DNA of 39,974 nt from the NCBI GenBank assembly GCA_964476445.1, contig CAYZAK010000013.1, positions 1 through 39,974 on the forward strand, read 5' to 3'. This document shows, piece by piece, positions 19,189-27,700 of this stretch (position 1 is its first letter; every line of letters begins with the position of its first letter). A program made the position numbers and the translations under genes. Source of the stretch: CAYZAK01 sp964476445 (GTDB taxonomy: Bacteria > CG03 > SLGR01 > JAGXOG01). Under the pieces are notes generated by a model. The model was not told where the DNA came from. It ran no database searches and saw only the letters and a program-made list of their open reading frames with translations.

Positions 19189-19690
19189 TTTTTTTCTTAA
19201 TTTCTTTGATTTTATCTCTTATTACCGCCGCCCTTTCATAATCTTCCTTTCCAACAGCATTATCCAGTTCATCTTTGAGTTTATTTATTTCAGTAAGATT
19301 TCTCTTTCCCGGTGGACTTTTTCCGGCATGCTGAACAGCGCCCTGTAACCGCTTTAGCAGAGATTTTAATTCCTTGGAAAAAGCATCGTAGCATTCATGA
19401 CAACCAAACCGTCCGCTATTTTGAAATTCCTCAAAAGTCAATTTACATACCGGACATTCTTTAGATGTTATTTTATCCGGTTCCGTTTCATAATTTTCCA
19501 TTGAACTAAAACCGGCAAGCATATCGGATATATTGGAAAATAAATTTTTTTTGAAATCTCCGGAATCGGTTTTAAAATGTGAAATTTTAGAAGCACAATC
19601 TTCACACAGATTGTACTCAATTTTATTTCCGTTTTCTATTTTTTTAATAAAGACGGCTGCTTTTTTCTTATTGCAGATTTCACAGAGCAT
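19163..19690 (-). CDS. mcsA: McsA zinc-finger activator of McsB
   Basis: Adaptor and activator of the McsB kinase. Two CxxC-pair zinc modules are visible (CEIC with CEDC near the N-terminus, CPVC with CHEC near the middle). A C-terminal UVR motif follows (ELDNAVGKEDYERAAVIRDK). Its length of 175 residues is typical. It starts five bases after the ilvE stop and overlaps mcsB. CtsR, the repressor that usually heads this operon in Firmicutes, is absent from this position. Confidence 0.94.
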   Translation of the reverse strand: MLCEICNKKKAAVFIKKIENGNKIEYNLCEDCASKISHFKTDSGDFKKNLFSNISDMLAGFSSMENYETEPDKITSKECPVCKLTFEEFQNSGRFGCHECYDAFSKELKSLLKRLQGAVQHAGKSPPGKRNLTEINKLKDELDNAVGKEDYERAAVIRDKIKEIKKKNEATEPGS

Positions 19691-19695
19691 CAGTT

Positions 19696-20583
19696 CTAAC
19701 CCTGATAGTTAACTTTAATGCCTTCCCGGGGAGCTATTTGACGAAATTTTTCTATTAATTTCCAGGTTATCCGGCCCGGTTGACCATCCCCTATCAATCT
19801 GTCATCTACATTAACCACCGGGATAACTTCCGCTGCGGTCCCGGTTAAAAAACATTCCCGGGCATTGTAAAGTTCAAACAGCGTAAAAGGTATTTCCCTT
19901 ACCTCTAATTCCAGCTCTTTTACTATATCTATTATGGCTGCCCGGGTTATTCCTGTTAAAGTACCTACATAAGGAGGAGGAGTTAAAATCTCCTCATTAT
20001 CGGTTACTAAAAATATATTATCCCCCGTGCACTCGGCAACATAACCCTCGTTGTTTAACATTAAGGCCTCGGGGACATCATTTCTGTTCGCTTCAATTTT
20101 TGCCATAATATTATTTAAATAATTTAAGGATTTTATCCGGGGACTTAAGGCATCCGGAATATTTCTTCTGGTGGAGGCAGTTATAAGTTTTAAACCATTT
20201 TCATAAAATTCTTCAGGATAAAGAGTTATGGAATCCACAATTATAATTATATTTGGAGAAGGACATTTATTTGGATTTAATCCCAAATCACCCGGGCCTC
20301 GGGAAACTACCAGCCGGATATACGCATCCTTAAGATCATTTACTTTTACGCTTTCTACCACCGCTTTCTCCATTTCTTTTACTTTTAAAGGAATATTCAA
20401 CATTATTGCCCTGGCGGATCTGTATAACCGGGTAAGATGCTCCTTTAATTTAAAAATATTTCCCTGGTAAACCCTAATTCCTTCAAAAACTCCATCTCCG
20501 TATAAAAGTCCATGGTCAAAAACAGAAACTTTTGCTTGTTCTCTTTTCACATAATTCCCGTTTAAATATACAAGATTTCCCAT
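19696..20583 (-). CDS. ilvE: Branched-chain-type (class IV) PLP aminotransferase
   Basis: Fold-type IV PLP enzyme, most like branched-chain amino acid aminotransferase. Seen are GDGVFEGIRVYQG near residue 30, the PLP lysine in SPRIKSLNYLNN (near 150), and the Glu/Thr-rich cofactor segment in AECTGDNIFL (near 193). The C-terminal LTGTAAEVIPV matches the same family. D-amino-acid transaminase and 4-amino-4-deoxychorismate lyase share this fold, so the substrate is inferred. An AAGGAG ahead of the ATG lies inside the lolD end. Confidence 0.88.
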   Translation of the reverse strand: MGNLVYLNGNYVKREQAKVSVFDHGLLYGDGVFEGIRVYQGNIFKLKEHLTRLYRSARAIMLNIPLKVKEMEKAVVESVKVNDLKDAYIRLVVSRGPGDLGLNPNKCPSPNIIIIVDSITLYPEEFYENGLKLITASTRRNIPDALSPRIKSLNYLNNIMAKIEANRNDVPEALMLNNEGYVAECTGDNIFLVTDNEEILTPPPYVGTLTGITRAAIIDIVKELELEVREIPFTLFELYNARECFLTGTAAEVIPVVNVDDRLIGDGQPGRITWKLIEKFRQIAPREGIKVNYQG

Positions 20584-20586
20584 TTC

Positions 20587-21276
20587 TTACTCCTTTTTAT
20601 CCACCTGAACTTGGCCTGCTTCTATTAAAAGGTTTTTATCACCTTTTTCTGTGAGATTATGCTCATGCGTTGCAAATATTATACCTACTTCACTTTCAGA
20701 CTTCAAATTTTCCATGAGTTTAACTACCATCTCACTGTTTTTAGAATCAAGATTACCGGTTGGCTCATCGGCTAAAATGAAATCCGGTTTATTTATCACT
20801 GCCCTGGCTATCGCCACCCGCTGTTTTTCCCCCCCGCTCAATGTAGAGGGTTCTCTGGAAAGTAACCCCTCTATATTTAGCAGTTTCAATACTCTATTAA
20901 ACCATTTTCTGTCATAGTTTTTATTTTTAATCAATACCGGTAACAATATGTTTTTTTTAACACTTAATTCATTCATTAGATGAAAAAACTGAAATACAAA
21001 CCCTATCCTTTTGTTTCTCCAGGCCGAAAGTTTTCTGTCCTTTAGAGAGTAAATATTATTGTTTTTATATACTACCGTACCCTGATCGGGTTTTTCCAAT
21101 CCCCCCAGGATATTCAACAAAGTTGTTTTTCCACTTCCCGAAACCCCGTATATTGTGTACCATTGTCCGGGAACTAGTTTTAAATTTACGTTGTTTAAAA
21201 CTTCAACTTTTTTTTTGCCCTGAAGATATATTTTATGAATATCTTTTAACTCCAGAGAAAAATTCTTTCTATTCAT
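20587..21276 (-). CDS. lolD: LolD lipoprotein-export ATPase
   Basis: Cytoplasmic ATPase of the LolCDE-type complex that releases lipoproteins from the inner membrane. Walker A is GVSGSGKTT, the signature is LSGGEKQRVAIA, and Walker B leads into DEPTGNLDS. Its length of 229 residues is normal for LolD. The ATG overlaps the lolC stop by eight bases, so the two products are surely made together. A single lolC-type permease is present, so a LolC homodimer is likely. Confidence 0.9.
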   Translation of the reverse strand: MNRKNFSLELKDIHKIYLQGKKKVEVLNNVNLKLVPGQWYTIYGVSGSGKTTLLNILGGLEKPDQGTVVYKNNNIYSLKDRKLSAWRNKRIGFVFQFFHLMNELSVKKNILLPVLIKNKNYDRKWFNRVLKLLNIEGLLSREPSTLSGGEKQRVAIARAVINKPDFILADEPTGNLDSKNSEMVVKLMENLKSESEVGIIFATHEHNLTEKGDKNLLIEAGQVQVDKKE

Positions 21277-22456
21277 ATCTTAGCTCCTCGGCTACTTGGG
21301 TATGACCCGCCCGATAAGCCGGATATAAAGTAGATAAAAAACTAATGACCACTGCTGTAAATCCTATTATTGCTATGTCGGTAAGATTTATCTGCACCGG
21401 GAGCTGGGATATTAAATAAACTTCCGGCGGAAGCTCAATAAATTGATATTTTTCTATCAGTAAACTTAAAAATATTCCCAGTCCTATTCCAAGTACTGTT
21501 CCTCCCAGCCCTATAAGAATCCCTTTCATATTGAATATAAGCATTATCTGTTTTTTAGTAGCTCCCATAGCTCTTAATATACCACAATCTTTAGCCCTGG
21601 ATACGGCTACCATTATAAGAGAACCGGCAATATTAAAAGTTGCCACCACTATAATCATAACCAGTACAATAAACATCATAGTTTTTTCCAGTTTCAACGC
21701 AGCGAAAAGGTTTCTGTTTTGCTCCTTCCAGGTTCTTATTATACTATATCCCCCTACATTTTCTCCAAGCCGTTGAGCTACGGCCTGAGCCCGAAACGGA
21801 TCCTTAATAAAAATTTCCACTCCTTTTGAACTTGAAGTATCCTCAAAAAGTTTTTCTACCACCTTAAAATCTGCATGCACCAGTCCCGAATCATATTCAA
21901 ACATCCCGGATTCAAAAATACCGCTAACCGTAAATTCTTTGATTCTGGGAACAACTGGCATACCTATATCCTCCACTCTGGGTATAACCAGATATACTTT
22001 ATCATCTATTTGTAATCCCAGACCTTTAGCAAGATTTTCGCCAATACTTATACTATTTTCTCCACCTTGGGTTCCAGATTTTAACTCCAGATATTCAGTT
22101 TCGGTCTCAACGCCTTTTACCACCACTCCCTGACTTTCCTGACCGCGCTGAAGAAGTCCGCGGCCGTATACAAATGGACCGTAACCTTTAATATCTTCTA
22201 TTTCGCTAGCTGCTGGTATTATTTTTTGTTCTATAAATTTACCCGGCTTAGAATTCATTACCGTAATATGGGGGGTTAATTTTAATAATTTGGCGGTAAT
22301 TTCTGTATGGAAACCGTTCATTACCGAAAGAGTAACTACTAGAGAGGCAACTCCCAGAGCTACTCCCGCTATCGATATGATAACCATCACCCCCAGGATA
22401 CCCCGGGACCATATTTTTTTCACATAAGCCCAAGCCATTTTAATACTAAAAATCAT
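21269..22456 (-). CDS. lolC: LolC/LolE-family lipoprotein-releasing permease
   Basis: Inner-membrane permease with an N-terminal helix (ISIAGVALGVASLVVTLSVMNGF), a periplasmic domain of about 200 residues, and three C-terminal helices, ending in ELRYE. The layout and the MNGFHTEI segment after the first helix fit LolC/LolE rather than MacB. It precedes lolD with an eight-base overlap. The ATG at 22456 has only a weak AAAG site. A second in-frame ATG nearby has no better site. Confidence 0.88.
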   Translation of the reverse strand: MIFSIKMAWAYVKKIWSRGILGVMVIISIAGVALGVASLVVTLSVMNGFHTEITAKLLKLTPHITVMNSKPGKFIEQKIIPAASEIEDIKGYGPFVYGRGLLQRGQESQGVVVKGVETETEYLELKSGTQGGENSISIGENLAKGLGLQIDDKVYLVIPRVEDIGMPVVPRIKEFTVSGIFESGMFEYDSGLVHADFKVVEKLFEDTSSSKGVEIFIKDPFRAQAVAQRLGENVGGYSIIRTWKEQNRNLFAALKLEKTMMFIVLVMIIVVATFNIAGSLIMVAVSRAKDCGILRAMGATKKQIMLIFNMKGILIGLGGTVLGIGLGIFLSLLIEKYQFIELPPEVYLISQLPVQINLTDIAIIGFTAVVISFLSTLYPAYRAGHTQVAEELRYE

Positions 22457-22521
22457 CTTTAAATTAAAAACAAAAACACATAAATATTGTCCGGCATTTT
22501 TATACTATTACTCCTTATCAG

Positions 22522-23943
22522 TTACCGGTTTTTCAGCATTGGAAAAAGTATCACTTCTCTTATAGATTTTTTCCCCGTGAGCAACATGGTTAACCGGTCT
22601 ATCCCTATTCCCAATCCGGCAGCCGGGGGCATCCCGTATTCCAGAGCCTCAATATAGTCCTGGTCCACTTGTCCTCCTTCACTGGCTACCTGCTGTTTAA
22701 ACATCTCTTTTTGAATTCGGGGATCATTCTGTTCACTGTAGGCGTTGCCAATTTCCTGACCAGCAATAAAAAGTTCAAAACGTTCGGCAAGTAACGGGTT
22801 TTTATTAGATTTTTTGGCCAGGGGTGAATCCTCGGAAAGATAACCGGTCACAAAAGTAGGTTTAATTAGTTGTGGCTCAACATATTTAGAGAAAATTCGG
22901 TCCACTATCTTTGCAGTTGAATCTTTTCCGGGCGGGATTTCCAGTTCTTTAGATTTTTTCTTAAAAGTTTCAGGCTCATCTTCAGGAGAAAAACTTTTAC
23001 CGGTGTATTCTTCCAGAAGCTCCCAGATATTCTTTTTTTCCCAGTCCCCCGAAATACAATCCACTTCACTTTTAATACCCATTGATTTTAACGTGCCAGC
23101 GGCATTTATAACTATATCTTTAGCCAGTTCCATCATATAATTATAATCCGAATAGGCGCTGTAAACTTCCATCATGGTAAATTCAGGATTATGACGGGTA
23201 GATATTCCTTCGTTTCTGAAGTTACGGCCAATTTCAAAAACCCGGTCCCAGCCGCCCACTATCAGTCTTTTCAGAAATAACTCCGGGGCAATACGCAAAA
23301 AAAGATCACGGTCAAAAGTATTGTGATGTGTTTTAAAAGGCTGGGCGGCCGCTCCCCCGGCATTTTTCTGCAGTATAGGAGTCTCTACCTCAATAAAACC
23401 TTTTGAATTTAAAGTCTCCCGGATACTTGAGAGTAACTGGGACCGCGATTTTAAAATATTAGAAGATTCTTTATTTACCAGAATATCCAGGTATCTTCTT
23501 CTGTATCTTGTCTCTTTATCCTTGAGTTTATTCCATTTTTCAGGTAACGGTCGTAAAGATTTAGCTAAAAATTTAAATCTTTTTGCCAAAACTGTCTTCT
23601 CCCCGGTCCGAGTTTCAAAAAGTTGTCCTTCAACTCCTATAAAATCCCCGATATCTATATCTTTAAAAAATTCATACCGGCCATCTTTAAGCTTATCTAT
23701 CCTGAAATAAACCTGTATCTTAGCGGTGGCATCCTGCAAATGGGCAAAAGTGGATTTTCCCATTACCCGTTTACTCATCAATCTTCCGGCAACTTTTATC
23801 TGCTCGCCTTTATCTTTAGTGAGGGCCAGTTTATTTGCGATCCTGCCCTTAAAATTTTTAGGATAAGGAACAACCCCCTGTTCTGTAAAACGGTCCAACT
23901 TTTCTTCGCGAATTTTTCTTAAATCATTTTTTTCTTCCGACAT
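22522..23943 (-). CDS. lysS: Lysyl-tRNA synthetase, class II
   Basis: Class II aminoacyl-tRNA synthetase. An N-terminal OB-fold anticodon-binding domain (about residues 40-140) is followed by motif 2 (FRNEGISTRHNPEFTMMEVY) and motif 3 (GLGIGIDRLTMLLTG). Its 473 residues are somewhat short of the usual 490-510. A very strong Shine-Dalgarno (AAAGGAG) precedes the ATG, and a consensus promoter sits about 35 bases upstream. It heads the long gene train to tamB. Confidence 0.96.
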   Translation of the reverse strand: MSEEKNDLRKIREEKLDRFTEQGVVPYPKNFKGRIANKLALTKDKGEQIKVAGRLMSKRVMGKSTFAHLQDATAKIQVYFRIDKLKDGRYEFFKDIDIGDFIGVEGQLFETRTGEKTVLAKRFKFLAKSLRPLPEKWNKLKDKETRYRRRYLDILVNKESSNILKSRSQLLSSIRETLNSKGFIEVETPILQKNAGGAAAQPFKTHHNTFDRDLFLRIAPELFLKRLIVGGWDRVFEIGRNFRNEGISTRHNPEFTMMEVYSAYSDYNYMMELAKDIVINAAGTLKSMGIKSEVDCISGDWEKKNIWELLEEYTGKSFSPEDEPETFKKKSKELEIPPGKDSTAKIVDRIFSKYVEPQLIKPTFVTGYLSEDSPLAKKSNKNPLLAERFELFIAGQEIGNAYSEQNDPRIQKEMFKQQVASEGGQVDQDYIEALEYGMPPAAGLGIGIDRLTMLLTGKKSIREVILFPMLKNR

Positions 23944-23977
23944 ATCATCTCCTTTTATTCTGTAATTCCATTACTTA

Positions 23978-24005
23978 AATATAAATATATACCCTTGAAT
24001 GTCAA
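23978..24005 (-). promoter_or_regulatory. Promoter of the lysS-to-tamB gene train
   Basis: Minus-strand TTGACA (24000-24005), a 16-base spacer and TATATT (23978-23983). The transcript would start near 23971 with a leader of about 28 bases that contains the AAAGGAG site of lysS. Confidence 0.6.
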
Positions 24006-24024
24006 TATATAATTATAGTTGTTA

Positions 24025-24720
24025 TTATTTCCCGTGGGCAATAACCAGGGCGCTGACCTTTCCCGATCCGGCTTTTACAATAACTGAGGCACAGTTTTGT
24101 ACGGTAGAACCGGTGGTAGCTACATCATCTATCAACAAAACCCTCTCACCGTGTAATATTTTTGTGGATCTAAAAGCGTTCTTAAGATTTTTTATTCTTT
24201 CTTTTCTGGTAAGCTGATACTGTGGTTTCGTTGTCTTCACTCTTTTTACTATACTATTTGCCAGAGGTATTTTAGTTTTTTTAGATAGATTTTTAGCAAT
24301 TAAGGCCGCTTGGTTGTAACCTCTTTTTTCTAATTTCCCTGCATGTAAAGGCACCGGAACTATAAGATCAAATTCAGGTTTAACAATTTTGGAATATCTG
24401 TTAAAAAGAATCTCTGAAAGTATATTTGCCAGATATCCTCTATTTTTATACTTTAAATTCTTTATAATATTTTTTATGGGACCCCGATAGTAACAGGCTG
24501 TTAAAAATCTATCCGTATAAGAACTCATCTCCCAGCATTTTGGACAAAAGGTTAAGCCTTCTTTCACCGGTTTGCCGCAGTAATTACAGCAATTGTTATT
24601 TAATACTTCTATATTTTTAAAACAGGTGCTGCATAACCCGTTAATTTTTTTTGGGTTCACCCGGCCACCACAGCCGCCGCACTCGACCGGTAATATTAAG
24701 TTTATAAACCGTTTAAACAT
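24025..24720 (-). CDS. comF: ComF-family phosphoribosyltransferase
   Basis: ComF/GntX-type protein linked in other bacteria to competence or DNA uptake. The N-terminal zinc module has paired cysteines (CGGCGG, CSTC, CNYC, CPKC). The C-terminal PRTase domain carries the PRPP loop VLLIDDVATTGST near residue 200. Its ATG overlaps the stop of the SprA-like gene by one base (TAATG), so the two are translated together. No other competence gene is in the window. Confidence 0.9.
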   Translation of the reverse strand: MFKRFINLILPVECGGCGGRVNPKKINGLCSTCFKNIEVLNNNCCNYCGKPVKEGLTFCPKCWEMSSYTDRFLTACYYRGPIKNIIKNLKYKNRGYLANILSEILFNRYSKIVKPEFDLIVPVPLHAGKLEKRGYNQAALIAKNLSKKTKIPLANSIVKRVKTTKPQYQLTRKERIKNLKNAFRSTKILHGERVLLIDDVATTGSTVQNCASVIVKAGSGKVSALVIAHGK

Positions 24721-27700
24721 TAAAACCGGATTTCAAAATTTGTACTCATGTGAAAAGCAAAATAACTATTTTCTTTTTTAACAGTATTGTGAAGATACTG
24801 GCTGCCCATTCCCAGAGTAAATCTCATATTACTGGATACATCCATTCTTCCCGAAGTTGTGAATAGATATTTATTGGTATTGGTACGGGCTACATCAATT
24901 TTACTTCTGGAAATTTCAAGTTTAAAAGTTGAATCCAATCTCAACCGGTTGGCCATATCCACTTCTCTGTCAATAAAAGGTATATTAATAGAAGCGGGCA
25001 TATCTATTATCCCGTCCAATCTTATTTCCGGTGTATACATTCTACGGTCAGTTAAAAATTCCTCTCCCAAATGATCAAATTTTTCAGTCTTTTGCTGGGA
25101 GTACCTTACAAGTAAATCCCAATGATTTTTAAAGGGTATCTTTACCTGAGCGCTTAAAGTTAAATTCTTAGTTTCTTCATCCGGCGCCTCCAGTTCAAGA
25201 TCTATTTTTTCTTCACGGCTTTGGGAAAATTCCAGCAATGAATCATAATCGTTTAAAAGTAAAAACCGACAATTTCCGCTGTAATTAACATTAATGGTTT
25301 TAGAAATTTTCCGGTAATTTGAAACTGTCAGGTCCTCTTTATATCTATAATCATTTCTAAGGCGAATATTTTTGATCACATCTTCTCCAACCGGCAGTTT
25401 ATTGACCTGTCCAAAATTTAATCTTAAATCCGGCCACAGGGTAGTAAAATTTTCCAGTACCGTACCGGTTTCTTCTTTTCTATATTTCTGATTATTATAA
25501 ATAATTCGGGAATCCAGCCCACCAAAAAAGTTGGCAAATTCATCTCTGGAAATATCTAAATAATCTAAAGGTTTCCAATTTACGGTATACCTAACTGACT
25601 CCCGATTGGTTAAAGTTTCCAAAGATGCTCCAGGTGTTGAAGGTTTAAGTTCATGCCGGTGATCCAGTTTGTTAAACGTATAATAATCATTATCAATATT
25701 TTTGTAGGTTTCCCCCCTTTCAGTATTTAAATTTAAATTTAAATTCATTGTTTCTAAAGGTTCAACCCAAGGTAAAATTTTATTGATCCCAAACCGGACG
25801 CCGGTATTAAAATCATAATTTCTGTTCACATCTTTTGTGCCACTTAACAGAGATAAAGAACCCTGGTCGTTATAATTATAATTTTCATTTATAGTAGAGG
25901 AATAATTTAAACTGGGTCGAAACCAATCCAGTAGCCTGACGGAAGCTGATAACTTTGCATCCTGATCTTTTGTCCAGGGCCATCTTTTGGTCTCTTTTTC
26001 GTATTTTCCGGAATAGAAATCCCATTCCCTATACTTGATGTTTTTTCTATAGGAAGGCTGCATAGATACTAAATCCAGAAGATTAAAACTGGCCCGGCCG
26101 GTGTATTCAACTGTTTCTTCCAGTCTGTTCTCAAAACCCCCTTCAGGGTTCTCATTTTTTTTAAATTCCTTCCAGTTAACAAAAACATCGGACCTACGAA
26201 AAGAGCCGCTTATTCTATCCGGAAGCACTCCAAAAGTACGGGGTAAATTATAAGAAATATTTCCCCGGTAGCTCTCGGATATTTCTAATTTACCGGAAAA
26301 GTCAGAATCTTCCATACTCCGGGAATAGTTACCGCTTATATCAGGTAGATGTCTAATATTTAAACCGGTATCAACCCTTCCGTATTTTTTCAAAACTTCT
26401 CCCCGGTCCGCCGTTCTTAAATATTCGTTTTCATCCCCCGGGGTAATTCTATCCTCCGGGGTAGTCACTTTACTTTCAGAATATCTCCCGGTAAGGTCCA
26501 TAAAAGGTAAAGCGATCAACCGGGCATTTGCCGAATAGGTAGTCTCATCCTGATGCTGGGGAGGGGTGGTTATGGTTTGAAAATCCCTATCCACTTCTTT
26601 ATAACTGCCTCCCAGCTCCATTAAACCGGGAATACAGGTGGTAAAGCTTCCCCGCATTGCCGTACCCTGCCTACCCACGGGGCCGTGGGCGTAAAGTTCG
26701 TTGAACCACACTTTTCCCGAGTTGATTGGCGCTCCAGTTCTGTTTACAACGCCCAGCCTTATCAGGGTTATATTAGTCAACTGAGGCTCTCCGGTTATCT
26801 TAAAGTCGGCCGGAACTTTAAAAGTCTTCTCCTGCCATCCTTCATAGTCAACATTAAATACTTTGGTAAAAACATTATCGCCCGCACCAAAACTTATAAA
26901 ATAATCCACATTGGTATCGTGCGGATAAATTAACATGCTTATTTTGTCATGGCGGGAAAAATCAACCGCCCGGGGATAATCATAATACGCCCAGGCCGTC
27001 GCTCCGTCTTTAAGATCGGTATATTCCAAGGAAAGGGCCTGTTCTTTTTGCCGGTCGGAACCTCCCACTTCCCGGTAAATATCCTGGTAGATATCATCTT
27101 CCAGCGGCGTCTTATACTCATCGTTATCATAATTATTAACCGGAGTAGCGGTGCTGTTTACTCCTTTCCAGCTGCTGCCCACCATTTCCATACCTGTGAA
27201 CTCCAGTTTACCGTTAATATCCTGCCCTCTAACAGTAAGACGGACATGTTTTAGCCCCCGCCAATCACTGTCAGTTCCTCCACGGGGTAGAACTATTCTG
27301 TTCCAACCGGTATCTAAATCATCGACATCTATGATAAAAGTATTTATCTGCTCCGGACGGTTTATATCTAAAGTTCCGTCCCTATCAAGATCGTTGGTAT
27401 CCAGTCTGCCGTTATCTTTCCCGATAAGAATTACTTCATCCTTATAGACGTACTCCCAGCCCGTGTCCTGATCCTCGTCCAGAGTTCCGCTGCGATTGAT
27501 ATCTTCGGTTTTCAACTCCCCCGTACCGTCGGCATCTTCGGATACAAGACCGAAATCTATCTGCAGTTCTCCCCGGGCTCCGGACCTTTTCTTTACCCAG
27601 GTAAATAACTGGTCTTTATCGCTTAAATCTATCCCTCTTCTGGAAATCGGATTAACTATTGAAGTCTCTTTATCGCTTCCACCCGAAGGTAAATTATAGC

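Noticed and set aside
26939..27254. Overlapping ORFs of 60-130 codons antisense to or shifted within the SprA-like gene
   Set aside because: They are shadows of the long coding frame, without ribosome sites or recognisable families.
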